IMG/VR virus record: IMGVR_UViG_3300029787_005452
Coordinates: 62,001 to 126,000 of that record
Reading direction: 5' to 3' (one strand)
Origin: a virus
DNA: 64,000 nt
The notes under the pieces were generated by a model. The model was given only the letters and a program-made list of their open reading frames with translations. It was not told the DNA's origin and did no database searches. A program made the position numbers and the translations under genes. Shown here one piece after another: positions 40,300-48,234 of the stretch (position 1 is the stretch's first letter; each line of letters starts with the position of its first letter).

Positions 40300-41667
40300 C
40301 TAGCTACCCGTAGCTGCTGCTTTTGCAAGCTTTAAATATTTTCTATAAGCAGTAGCGTCTTTACCACTTAACCTATTAATAGCTGATCTAGTCATATTTG
40401 CAAATTTTCTACCAAGCATATCTTGACCTCTTTCAGCAGCACCTTGTACAGTTCTAGCACTTGGCATTGTATCTTTTATATCTTTTATACGTTGAGCTTG
40501 GTCAGCAGCCATTTGTGTTGTTTGTTTAACTGCATCAGCATTAGCTGCTACCTCTTTAGCTGCTGAAGCAGCTTGTAATTTATTCGTTATAGCTCCAGTT
40601 ACTCCACCAGCAACACCACCAGCAGCTGCGCCTGCTAATCCTTTGGTTAATGCCCCTTTACCGGCTGCTTTTGCAACTGCTTTAAATCTATCCTTTCCTG
40701 TCAATTCACCTTTAGTATCTTTCATACCTTTAATCGTACCGGTTACAGCTCCAGTTGCTGCACCAATACCACCGCCTTTTAATGCACCGGCTAAAATCAT
40801 TGGTGCAACTGCTGGCGCTGCCGCGGCTACTACACCTAGAATTGCTAAAGCACCAACTGATGTTTTTATTGGATTTGCTTTTACATAATTATATGCTTTC
40901 TTAATAAACCCACCAACGTCAACGGTTTTGCTACCTAAACCGGTTTTGAACCCATCCCCTTGTTGTGGTTGAGCAGGTGCTTGTTGTGGTTGCGCCCCAC
41001 CTTGTTGTGGTTGAGCAGGTGCTTGTTGAGCTGCAGCAAAATTTTGTGCAATACTCTTACTAGGATCATAATTTACAATTTTAGCTTTATCTGGATTTTT
41101 TTGAAAGTATTGTGCTACACCACCAGCTTGACGATATGCATTTCTAAATTCATCTCTATTTTTAAAACCTAAACTTTTAGCATAACTAGCCTCGCTATCT
41201 TCATCATTATATTTTTCTATAATTAAATTTGCTTTATCTTCTGATACAATACCTTCATTAAATACAATTTGTGAAAATATATAATGATTGGTATAATATT
41301 CATTACTTTCATTTGTTGTACTAATACCTTGTTGAATTTTTTGTTGCTCTTGTTTACCTTGAGCTAAAATAGCATCCATTGCAGCTTTATCACCTTGTGC
41401 TGCTTGAAGTTTCTTTAAGGTTTCAGGGTCATTTTTAGATAAAAACTGTATTGCTTTATTAATTATAGGTTGTAATAATTTTTTAGTTGCAAAATCTTTA
41501 ACCCCTTTACCAGCAGCGGCCGCTTTTTGTTTAAATTTATCAAAAAGACCTTCTTTAATAAGAAATTTTTCAAATTCAACTAGATCAGCTTCTAATAAAG
41601 ATTCTAGATCATTATTATGTATTTTTTTAAAATAATTTTCAAAAATTAATTCAGTATCTTTATTCAT
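40300..41667 (-). CDS. Large late protein with glycine-zipper segments
   Basis: 455 residues. A targeting-like start MNKDTELIFENYFKKIHNND (I-F-E at 8-10) and a helical first half. A Gln/Pro/Ala repeat (about 214-236) leads to hydrophobic Gly/Ala stretches at about 267-305 and 335-365 ('VGALAILGVVAAAAPAVAPM', 'GLAGAAAGGVAGGVTGA') typical of membrane-inserting glycine zippers, and a basic helical end follows. A packaged protein that enters the inner membrane during DNA ejection is a reasonable idea. No homologue is named. Confidence 0.62.
   Translation of the reverse strand: MNKDTELIFENYFKKIHNNDLESLLEADLVEFEKFLIKEGLFDKFKQKAAAAGKGVKDFATKKLLQPIINKAIQFLSKNDPETLKKLQAAQGDKAAMDAILAQGKQEQQKIQQGISTTNESNEYYTNHYIFSQIVFNEGIVSEDKANLIIEKYNDEDSEASYAKSLGFKNRDEFRNAYRQAGGVAQYFQKNPDKAKIVNYDPSKSIAQNFAAAQQAPAQPQQGGAQPQQAPAQPQQGDGFKTGLGSKTVDVGGFIKKAYNYVKANPIKTSVGALAILGVVAAAAPAVAPMILAGALKGGGIGAATGAVTGTIKGMKDTKGELTGKDRFKAVAKAAGKGALTKGLAGAAAGGVAGGVTGAITNKLQAASAAKEVAANADAVKQTTQMAADQAQRIKDIKDTMPSARTVQGAAERGQDMLGRKFANMTRSAINRLSGKDATAYRKYLKLAKAAATGS
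40959..41028 (-). repeat. 28-nt direct repeat with 42-nt period inside a coding region
   Basis: Identical 28-nt copies at 40959-40986 and 41001-41028 encode the repeated Gln/Ala/Pro linker (QQAPAQPQQ) of the glycine-zipper protein. This is an in-frame tandem duplication, not a CRISPR array. Confidence 0.8.
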
Positions 41668-41672
41668 AATAT

Positions 41673-41680
41673 TATTTAAT
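41673..41680 (-). promoter_or_regulatory. Late promoter box for the glycine-zipper protein
   Basis: ATTAAATA on the minus strand, then ATATT (5 nt) and the ATG at 41667. Confidence 0.7.
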
Positions 41681-42902
41681 ACCCGTGTCTATAATTTCTT
41701 TCGTGGGTATGAGCATTTTGCATTCTTTGTCTGTACTGATTAAGCAGGTAATTATTTATTTCTTGTTGAGACATTGCAACTTGCTCTTCTTCTTCTGATT
41801 CTGATTTTTTTCTAAGCTTACCTGTAACTGGGCATCTTTCTGCATCTTCAGCAGGTTCGTCTTCATCCTCATAATGATCAGCAACTGCTCTTGCATGAGC
41901 TTGACCAGCTCTTTCTTGCTCTTTCTTCATAGCGTTATCAATAGCCTCTTTTCTTGCTTTTCCATATTCTTTAATTTCACCATCATCATCTAAATCTTTA
42001 TCTAAAGGATGAACTTGTTTTGGATCATTTTCCTCATCACTCATTGGGCAGTCTTCAGCATCTTCATCATCATCATCTCCGAAAGCTGCTTTAGCACGAG
42101 CATGTTCATATTCAGAAACTTTACCATCTTTATCAAGATCAGCTTTCTTATAATCTATTTCATCTTCAGGAGCTACACCAAACTGATCTCTTTGACTCAT
42201 ATGCATAACAGCGTTTATTGCATTTGACATACCATCTTCCTCACCTTCAGGAAAATCAGCAACTAATTTTTCTCTATCACCCATTTCAATTTCACCACCA
42301 AATTTATCAACTTTTTCCGTTTCACTAGGTTTGACAATAACAACCGATACTACATCATCTTGGGATATATCGTCTAAATTAATTTTAGTACCTTTAAAAG
42401 TATTAAGTGTAACTCTATACTTTAAACCATCACTCACGACTGTATAAAGATCATTATCACCGACACCGCCCTCAGATTTTAATGTTGTATCATCACCTAA
42501 ATTTAATTGTAACGTCTCAAAACCAGTATCACCTTTCTTGAGACCTTCTTTAGCAGCCCCTCTTTCTCTTGTTGTAATTTTTACATCTGATCTACCTGCT
42601 AAAGGTTTAGAAACTTGTGAGACTACATTTATTGCATTTTGAATATCATCATTTGATAAATTTTCTAAGTCTAATTCAGGGTTTTCTTTTTGTAAAAATC
42701 TAATTACTTTAGTTGCAAAATATCTAGGTGTCATTGTACCTTTTAAATCCCGGATATCTTCCATTCCCATTAGTTTAGCTCTAATAGGGTCCACAATTTT
42801 TTTACCCCTAGCTTCTTCAACGATATCAAAATCTTCATTATCCATGTAACTTGATGTATTTTCAGTTATTATTTTTCTATTTGACCAGTTATTTAAACTC
42901 AT
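41676..42902 (-). CDS. Acidic EF-hand-like late protein, internal-protein candidate
   Basis: 408 residues. The start MSLNNWSNRKIITENTSS has I-T-E at 12-14. Two calcium-loop-like segments lie in the second half: DLDKDGKVSEYE near 254 (all ligand positions of a 12-residue EF loop) and DLDDDGEIKEYG near 303 (last ligand is Gly). The surrounding sequence is very acidic, with C-P-M and C-P-V pairs. It could be a calcium-sensing or scaffold-like protein. The late box 5 nt before the ATG fits the internal-protein set. Confidence 0.62.
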   Translation of the reverse strand: MSLNNWSNRKIITENTSSYMDNEDFDIVEEARGKKIVDPIRAKLMGMEDIRDLKGTMTPRYFATKVIRFLQKENPELDLENLSNDDIQNAINVVSQVSKPLAGRSDVKITTRERGAAKEGLKKGDTGFETLQLNLGDDTTLKSEGGVGDNDLYTVVSDGLKYRVTLNTFKGTKINLDDISQDDVVSVVIVKPSETEKVDKFGGEIEMGDREKLVADFPEGEEDGMSNAINAVMHMSQRDQFGVAPEDEIDYKKADLDKDGKVSEYEHARAKAAFGDDDDEDAEDCPMSDEENDPKQVHPLDKDLDDDGEIKEYGKARKEAIDNAMKKEQERAGQAHARAVADHYEDEDEPAEDAERCPVTGKLRKKSESEEEEQVAMSQQEINNYLLNQYRQRMQNAHTHERNYRHGY

Positions 42903-42907
42903 ATTAT

Positions 42908-42915
42908 TATTTATT
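42908..42915 (-). promoter_or_regulatory. Late promoter box for the EF-hand-like protein
   Basis: AATAAATA on the minus strand, then ATAAT (5 nt) and the ATG at 42902. Confidence 0.7.
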
Positions 42916-42941
42916 GATTTTTTTTAATTTTATACTATAAT
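42914..42941 (+). promoter_or_regulatory. Early promoter of the amidotransferase gene
   Basis: TTGATT at 42914-42919, 16 bp, and TATAAT at 42936-42941, then 8 nt to the ATG at 42950. It lies back to back with the late box of the minus-strand neighbour. Confidence 0.65.
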
Positions 42942-42949
42942 ATAGATAT

Positions 42950-43621
42950 ATGTGTGGTATTTACTGTAGTAATGATTTAACTTCTTTTGAAGTCTTACAA
43001 CAAGCTAATAAAGAAAGGGGTAACTTTTCCTCAGGTATATTTTATTGTTATAATAAAGCAAATTATAATATAGTCAAAGAAAAAGGTAATATAGACTGGG
43101 AAAAAACTGTATTACCTAGTGAAAAAGGACATTTATATCTTGGCCATAATCAGGCCCCGACGGAAACCGGTAGGGACTGGGAAGAAGAAACATCTCACCC
43201 GTTCTGGATCGGGGATTGGATAGTAGCTCATAACGGTGTATTAACAAATTTTAATGAATTAATCGATGAATATGTACCTATGCATGATAACCCTGTTGAT
43301 AGTAGTATAATACCAGCATTATTGGATGAATTCGAATATACGCACGGTCCTTGTGAGGATGCTGAAACTGAAGTACAGAATATTTTATACACTATAGAAA
43401 AACTTAAAGGTACTTTTGCTCTTTGGATAGTAAACATAAAAACGATGAATGTTTATATAGCAAGACAAGGTAGTACGTTGTTTTATAAAGACGCTAATAT
43501 ATCATCAATTAAAGGTCAAGGTTATAAAGAAGTATTACAGGGTGTGCTTTATAACTTTTCATATGAAGGTCTAACAGAGTTAGATGGATTCGTATATGAC
43601 TCACCATTTTTAACATTATGA
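42950..43621 (+). CDS. Class II glutamine amidotransferase
   Basis: 223 residues. It begins M-C-G-I, giving an N-terminal nucleophile Cys after Met removal, with 'HLYLGHNQAPTETGRDWEEE' then 'HPFWIGDWIVAHNGVLTNF', the glutamine-binding loops of GATase II. 'NPVDSSIIPALLDEFE' matches the D-S/T site. There is no synthetase domain. In some phages this domain is fused to QueC (Gat-QueC) and makes amidated 7-deazaguanine in DNA. Here it may do the same job as a separate chain. It starts an operon that runs to the helicase. Confidence 0.8.
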   Translation: MCGIYCSNDLTSFEVLQQANKERGNFSSGIFYCYNKANYNIVKEKGNIDWEKTVLPSEKGHLYLGHNQAPTETGRDWEEETSHPFWIGDWIVAHNGVLTNFNELIDEYVPMHDNPVDSSIIPALLDEFEYTHGPCEDAETEVQNILYTIEKLKGTFALWIVNIKTMNVYIARQGSTLFYKDANISSIKGQGYKEVLQGVLYNFSYEGLTELDGFVYDSPFLTL

Positions 43622-44094
43622 ATATAAATTACGTTACAATTAATGAATTAACTGAAATAGATAAGTTAAGATTTATAAAATTTATCTATGATAATACTAA
43701 TTCTTTTATTTTAAATACTTTTGGACATACTTGGTCAGGTAGAGACTGGTGGTCAAAGTATCCGATTGAAGTATGTGTTGATGATGAAGGTAAAGTACTA
43801 GGTTTACATGCATATACAGTGAATGATAAATTTGAAGATACTTTAAAGACTTATTATATAGTAACTTCTAAAGGTAGTAGAGGTAAAGGTATTGCTAAAA
43901 TATTAATAAAAAATGCTATCTATAAAAATAAAGATAAAATAAATTTTTATTATGTTAATTCAGATACAAAAAGCGAAGGGGCTATTTTTTATAAAAAATG
44001 GTTAGGTGAAAATTTTACTCTTGAAGATAATGATTTTAATTCCCAAGATATAATCTTTAAGGAACCTATTTATAATATAATAGATGAAGTATAG
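43618..44094 (+). CDS. GNAT-like N-acetyltransferase
   Basis: 158 residues. 'YYIVTSKGSRGKGIAKILIK' contains the acetyl-CoA loop (R-G-K-G-I-A) and 'VNSDTKSEGAIFYKKWLGEN' the later motif B. The acetyl acceptor is unknown; a modified base, sugar or host protein are all possible. It overlaps the amidotransferase stop (ATGA), so the two may act together. Confidence 0.72.
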   Translation: MNINYVTINELTEIDKLRFIKFIYDNTNSFILNTFGHTWSGRDWWSKYPIEVCVDDEGKVLGLHAYTVNDKFEDTLKTYYIVTSKGSRGKGIAKILIKNAIYKNKDKINFYYVNSDTKSEGAIFYKKWLGENFTLEDNDFNSQDIIFKEPIYNIIDEV

Positions 44095-44431
44095 CAAACA
44101 ACTTAAAAAAACCGGTAAACCTCGTCAATTTGAAACTGGTGCCCAAAGAGATAATGCAGATAATAAGTTACGTATGAGTTTAGTACCTCATAAAGCTTTA
44201 AATGACGTAATGGTTAGATATCTGCAAGGTGCAGATGCTTACGGAGAAAATAATTGGAAGAAAGGTATGAAGCATTCAGTCTTATATGATAGTACTATGA
44301 GACATTTAATGCAAGATTTTACAGGTGATAATACAGAAGATCATTTAGGAGCAGCTTTATGGAATATTATGGGTATGATTTGGAATAGAGATAATAAACC
44401 AGAAATGGATGATAGAAAAGATTATAAATGA
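44084..44431 (+). CDS. DUF5664 / dNTP pyrophosphohydrolase-like protein
   Basis: 115 residues, mostly helical: 'DNADNKLRMSLVPHKALNDV', 'GADAYGENNWKKGMKHSVLY' and 'DHLGAALWNIMGM'. This is the pattern of a phage family annotated as dATP/dGTP diphosphohydrolase-like (MazG-type all-alpha) or DUF5664. The metal-binding Glu/Asp positions are E-D-H. A role in tuning nucleotide pools, for instance removing unmodified dGTP, would fit its neighbours but is not shown. Confidence 0.65.
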   Translation: MKYSKQLKKTGKPRQFETGAQRDNADNKLRMSLVPHKALNDVMVRYLQGADAYGENNWKKGMKHSVLYDSTMRHLMQDFTGDNTEDHLGAALWNIMGMIWNRDNKPEMDDRKDYK

Positions 44432-45084
44432 AATGCAAAATATATACAGCTACAAAAGGGTTAAAAGAAGATACGTTACTATATAAATCCCTTAATATAA
44501 AATATTACGATATACCAGTACATTATGAAGAAAAAAATACTAAAAGTTTGCAAAGCTGTTATAACAGCTTTTTGGAGGACGCTCGTAATAATAACGTTGA
44601 TATCTGCGTATTTGTTCATGATGACGTTTTTATTAATTGCAGGGATTTGTTGCATAGGTTGGACGATTATGGAAAAATGTATACAGTTTTTGGTCTCGCA
44701 GGGGCTAGCACATGCAAGGTTAAAGAACCTGCTTTATGGCATCTTATGTCCGAAAGAAAAGACCAAAGAGGAAATGTTGCTCACGGACATCCTGTCCAAT
44801 ATCAGTATACTTCGTTTGGTCCTATTCCAGGTCGTGTTTTGGTTATTGATGGGGTCTTTATCGGTATTAATATACGAAATTTACCAACTAATGTAAAATT
44901 TGATGAGTCTTACCCGTCTAAGTTTCATTACTATGATTTAGATTTTAGTCTGGAATGCAATAAAAATAGTGTTAAAATAGGTGTAGTGGATATACCAATA
45001 ATACATTCAAGTCCAGGGTTAACTAACCCTACCAAAGAATTCTATGAAGGTCAAAAATATTTTATAAACAAATGGAAGAAGTAG
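44428..45084 (+). CDS. GT-A glycosyltransferase-like protein
   Basis: 218 residues. 'DICVFVHDDVFINCRDLLHR' carries the D-D-x metal site and 'FDESYPSKFHYYDLDFSLEC' matches the acceptor side of the GT2-like family PF13712 often seen in phages. It overlaps both the DUF5664 gene and the helicase gene. Whether it acts on DNA, on the virion or on a small molecule cannot be told. Confidence 0.68.
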   Translation: MKCKIYTATKGLKEDTLLYKSLNIKYYDIPVHYEEKNTKSLQSCYNSFLEDARNNNVDICVFVHDDVFINCRDLLHRLDDYGKMYTVFGLAGASTCKVKEPALWHLMSERKDQRGNVAHGHPVQYQYTSFGPIPGRVLVIDGVFIGINIRNLPTNVKFDESYPSKFHYYDLDFSLECNKNSVKIGVVDIPIIHSSPGLTNPTKEFYEGQKYFINKWKK

Positions 45085-46412
45085 GAAGATTAAATTTAGA
45101 TTATTATGAGCAGGTTATAATTTATAAGAGTTTAACTAATGAAAGTTATTTAACTCAAATTATAGAACACGTAAAACCTGAATATTTTAATGATAAAAAT
45201 ATTAAGACTGTATTTAGTTTAATAACTAATTTCTATATTAAGAGGCAGAGTATACCTACTATTACTGAATTAAAATCATACTTAATTAATGATGAACTTA
45301 AGGAAAGTTTTAGATCAGTTGTAAAGAATTTTCCTAATATTGATAAGAATTTTAATGATGAAGAATTAACTTCTAATACTGAACGTTTCTTAAAAGAAAG
45401 GGCAATTTATAATACAATGTTATCTGTTGCTGAGGATGTCAGTAAAGGTGAAGTAAACACGAGTTTTATTTTAGATAGTTTCGAAAAAAGTTGTAATGTT
45501 AATTTAAAGGAAGATATAGGTTTAGATTTATTTGAAAATATTGATAAAGTCGTAGAAGATCTAAATATAGATCAACCTACTATACCTTCAGGTTGGAAAT
45601 GGTTAGATGATAAAATAGATGGAGGTTTCTTAGAAAATGGTAGGTCGTTATATGTATTTGCTGGTGAATCAAACGTCGGTAAATCTATATTTTTAGGTAA
45701 TATAGCCTGTAATATAGCCTCTAAAGGTAAGACAGTTTTAGTTATAAGTCTTGAAATGTCAGAGATGATATATGCAAGAAGATTATCATCTAATATAACT
45801 AGAATACCGATGAAAGAGTTAAAAGGAGCTGGTCAATCTTTATCAGCTCAAATAAAAAGTTACAATAATGGTAAACCTAATAGTAAAATTTTAATTAAAG
45901 AGTTTCCTCCTAGTACTGTTACACCGCAGAATATACAAGGTTATATTACTGAACTAAAAAATAGAGGTATTAAAGTAGATGCAGTAGTTCTTGATTATTT
46001 AAATCTATTAAAAAGTCCTCTCGGTGATAATTCTTATGAAAGGGTAAAGCATGTTGCTGAAGGTATACGAGCATTGAGTTATGTTTTTGAATGTCCGTTT
46101 ATTTCTGCTACTCAGTTAAATAGATCTGGTTATGATGAAGAGAATCCTGGTTTAGATACTATATCTGAATCTATTGGAATGGCTGCTACTGCTGACTGTA
46201 TCTTTAGTATATTTCAAGATGATGAAGATAAGGAGTTAGGTATAGTTAAAATGGGTATGATGAAAAATAGATATGGTGCTAATTATGGTTATACCGCATT
46301 AAGGTTAAATTACGATACGTTGACTATTTCAGAAGATGAAACGTTAAACGTTGATGATGAAGGTAGCGAGATGTCTGATTTAACTAATACTCTTAACTTG
46401 TTGAGTAATTAA
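45072..46412 (+). CDS. 41: Replicative helicase gp41 (DnaB-like)
   Basis: 446 residues. An N-terminal helical domain (about 1-150), then the RecA-type core: 'SLYVFAGESNVGKSIFLGNI' with Walker A near 197-205, 'VLVISLEMSEMIYARRLSSN' (motif 1a), Walker B-like 'VDAVVLDYLNLLKSP', and 'ISATQLNRSGYDEENP'. It unwinds the fork 5' to 3' with primase gp61, encoded at 55637. Its start overlaps the glycosyltransferase-like gene. Confidence 0.92.
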   Translation: MEEVGRLNLDYYEQVIIYKSLTNESYLTQIIEHVKPEYFNDKNIKTVFSLITNFYIKRQSIPTITELKSYLINDELKESFRSVVKNFPNIDKNFNDEELTSNTERFLKERAIYNTMLSVAEDVSKGEVNTSFILDSFEKSCNVNLKEDIGLDLFENIDKVVEDLNIDQPTIPSGWKWLDDKIDGGFLENGRSLYVFAGESNVGKSIFLGNIACNIASKGKTVLVISLEMSEMIYARRLSSNITRIPMKELKGAGQSLSAQIKSYNNGKPNSKILIKEFPPSTVTPQNIQGYITELKNRGIKVDAVVLDYLNLLKSPLGDNSYERVKHVAEGIRALSYVFECPFISATQLNRSGYDEENPGLDTISESIGMAATADCIFSIFQDDEDKELGIVKMGMMKNRYGANYGYTALRLNYDTLTISEDETLNVDDEGSEMSDLTNTLNLLSN

Positions 46413-46428
46413 AAAGAGGAACTAAATA
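46401..46428 (+). promoter_or_regulatory. Possible promoter of the DHH phosphoesterase gene
   Basis: TTGAGT at 46401-46406, 16 bp, and TAAATA at 46423-46428, then 6 nt to the ATG at 46435. An AAGAGGA Shine-Dalgarno-like element lies in the spacer, so the start could be read either way. Confidence 0.45.
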
Positions 46429-46434
46429 AAATAA

Positions 46435-47310
46435 ATGCCTAAGATCCATATAATTACAGATGCAGATCTCGATGGAGCTGGTTCATACCTTTGTTTAAAG
46501 CAAGCATATAAAGATACTACATTAACATATTCAGTAACTACAGAAAAAAAGTTTATTAATGATATAGCATACTTTAAATTTGAAGATTACGATCTAGTAA
46601 TTATTAGTGATTTAAATTTAAAAGAAAGTGAAATTAGACTATGTGATCTTAAAAATGTAATTGTAATAGACCATCATGCTGAACATATGCAGCTAATAGA
46701 TAATTATAAAAATGCAAAACCTATAATAAAAGATTATACATCTTGTACAAAATTAATATATGATACTTTTAAGTTAGAAAATAAGTTAAATAAAAATCAA
46801 AAATTATTGGTCAAATTAGTTGATGATTATGACAGTTATACTCTAAATTTACCATTTAGTAAACCATTAAATCAAGTATTTTGGTCTTATACTGGTGATA
46901 GAGTTAGTAAATTTGAAAATGATTTTAAAAATGGTTTCTTTGGTTTTAATCAGTTTCAAAAAAATGCTTTAAAAATTATAGAAAATAAAATTGAAAGGTT
47001 TTTTAAAGAAGAAACGATACATAGAGGTAACTTAAAAATAGGCGACAAAAATTATGACGTTGCAGGGGTTGTGGTAACTTTTAGTCCTAATGAAATAGCA
47101 GAGCGAATAATTAATAATTATGGGGTAGATTTTGTAATAATGGTCAACCTTGCTGGTAAAAGTGTTTATATGAGACGTAGTGAGTGTTGCTCTTTAAATA
47201 TGGGTAAAATAGCTGCAAAATTGATGAACGGTGGAGGTCATGCAGATGCTGCTGGGGGAACTTTAAATGATACGGTCATTAATATTACTAAATTACTTAA
47301 TAAAATTTAA
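46435..47310 (+). CDS. DHH-family phosphoesterase (RecJ/NrnA-like)
   Basis: 291 residues. 'HIITDADLDGAGSYLCLKQA' (D9, D11, D13), 'NVIVIDHHAEHMQL' (DHH near 79-81) and C-terminal DHHA1 'MNGGGHADAAGGTL' (near 263-276). Members are RecJ exonucleases, oligoribonucleases or pAp phosphatases. The short length favours the NrnA/oligoribonuclease side. Placed between gp41 and gp32, it may recycle short nucleotides made during replication. Confidence 0.82.
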   Translation: MPKIHIITDADLDGAGSYLCLKQAYKDTTLTYSVTTEKKFINDIAYFKFEDYDLVIISDLNLKESEIRLCDLKNVIVIDHHAEHMQLIDNYKNAKPIIKDYTSCTKLIYDTFKLENKLNKNQKLLVKLVDDYDSYTLNLPFSKPLNQVFWSYTGDRVSKFENDFKNGFFGFNQFQKNALKIIENKIERFFKEETIHRGNLKIGDKNYDVAGVVVTFSPNEIAERIINNYGVDFVIMVNLAGKSVYMRRSECCSLNMGKIAAKLMNGGGHADAAGGTLNDTVINITKLLNKI

Positions 47311-47595
47311 ATGCGAAATAATATACCATACGAGAGAATACAGGTAAATGAATATGAACGTTCTTTTTATTCATTTTGTACTTTTGTTGCTCTTTTACAC
47401 GATAAAAAGATGAATTTTGCAACTGTTTTTCTTAAAATACTTGAAAATAAAGCTTTACGTGATATATTCATTAGTATTATAGAAGAAGAAAATGAATTTA
47501 CTGCTATAAAAAAATATATAGAGACTGAACCTTCAGTTACTAAAAGTAAGTACGTTACTAAATTTTTAAATAGGTTCGACGGGTTTGATGACTGA
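47311..47595 (+). CDS. Small protein in the gp33 position
   Basis: 94 residues, helical, with hydrophobic 'YSFCTFVALLHDKKMNFATV' and 'RDIFISIIEEENEFTAI' segments and a final 'KFLNRFDGFDD' that could be a clamp-binding tail. T4 has the order 33-59-32, and this gene takes the place of the late co-activator gp33. Sequence similarity is too weak to name it. Because late boxes are abundant here, a gp33 equivalent is expected somewhere. It starts 1 nt after the DHH stop. Confidence 0.5.
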   Translation: MRNNIPYERIQVNEYERSFYSFCTFVALLHDKKMNFATVFLKILENKALRDIFISIIEEENEFTAIKKYIETEPSVTKSKYVTKFLNRFDGFDD

Positions 47596-48220
47596 AATAC
47601 AAAAAATAATTTATAATAATTTTTTAGAAGTTAGTAAAAAGATCAATAACAAACCAGTAAAGTATAGAAAGAATTTTGATAATTTTCCGGATGAAAATTA
47701 TATTATTATCAATAAATTAAGTAATTTTTTCTATAAATTTAAACATTTAAAAATAAAAGATTTTTTTGAAGCTCCATATTTTGTATATGATGAAAATTAT
47801 TTTGATTTAAAATTTTATTTAGGACCTAAAGCAATAAAAGCTTATACTCTATACAATGATAAGTTTCTTTTAAATAATCCAGATGATGATAAAACATTAT
47901 CTAAAATGCAAGAATCGATAAAATTTATTTACAATTACTGTAAAGATAAAAATATTAATATTAAAGATTACCTTACAATAAAAGAAGGTGAATATAACGT
48001 TTTTCTTAAACATATTAAAAATAGAGATATTATAATCTTTATATTATTTGCTTTTAGTAATTTTGAAAAGGTAATTGGTTCTATAGATACCGAGATAAAA
48101 ACTATGTATAGTTCTAATTTTTCTCGTTTAAATTATATTAGAACAAAATACTATTCTAGCTCTAAAGCAAAGAAAATAATTAATAATTTTAGAATATTCG
48201 TTGATAATCAAAAAGTATAG
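47588..48220 (+). CDS. gp59-like helicase loader
   Basis: 210 residues from the ATG at 47588, overlapping the previous gene by 8 nt. All-helical and basic. The segment 'EYNVFLKHIKNRDIIIFILF' with 'AFSNFEKVIGSID' and the ending 'KYYSSSKAKKIINNFRIF' follow the layout of T4 gp59 (217 residues), which loads gp41 on gp32-covered DNA. The synteny (directly before gp32) supports it. Identity is low, so the call is tentative. Confidence 0.55.
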   Translation: MTEIQKIIYNNFLEVSKKINNKPVKYRKNFDNFPDENYIIINKLSNFFYKFKHLKIKDFFEAPYFVYDENYFDLKFYLGPKAIKAYTLYNDKFLLNNPDDDKTLSKMQESIKFIYNYCKDKNINIKDYLTIKEGEYNVFLKHIKNRDIIIFILFAFSNFEKVIGSIDTEIKTMYSSNFSRLNYIRTKYYSSSKAKKIINNFRIFVDNQKV

Positions 48221-48228
48221 TCTATAAT
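48201..48228 (+). promoter_or_regulatory. Early promoter of gp32
   Basis: TTGATA at 48201-48206, 16 bp, and TATAAT at 48223-48228, then 6 nt to the ATG at 48235. Confidence 0.75.
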
Positions 48229-48234
48229 AAAAAT

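Noticed and set aside
40959-41028. Two identical 28-nt repeats that look like a CRISPR fragment
   Set aside because: Only two copies, a 14-nt interval, in frame within a gene and coding for a Gln/Pro linker.
39537-43621. Gat-QueC fusion
   Set aside because: The two domains are in separate genes 2.7 kb apart with two minus-strand genes between them. A functional link remains only an idea.
44525-44896. 123-codon frame inside the GT-A glycosyltransferase-like gene
   Set aside because: It lies wholly within a longer gene that has family motifs in its own frame; the hydrophobic translation is an out-of-frame artefact.
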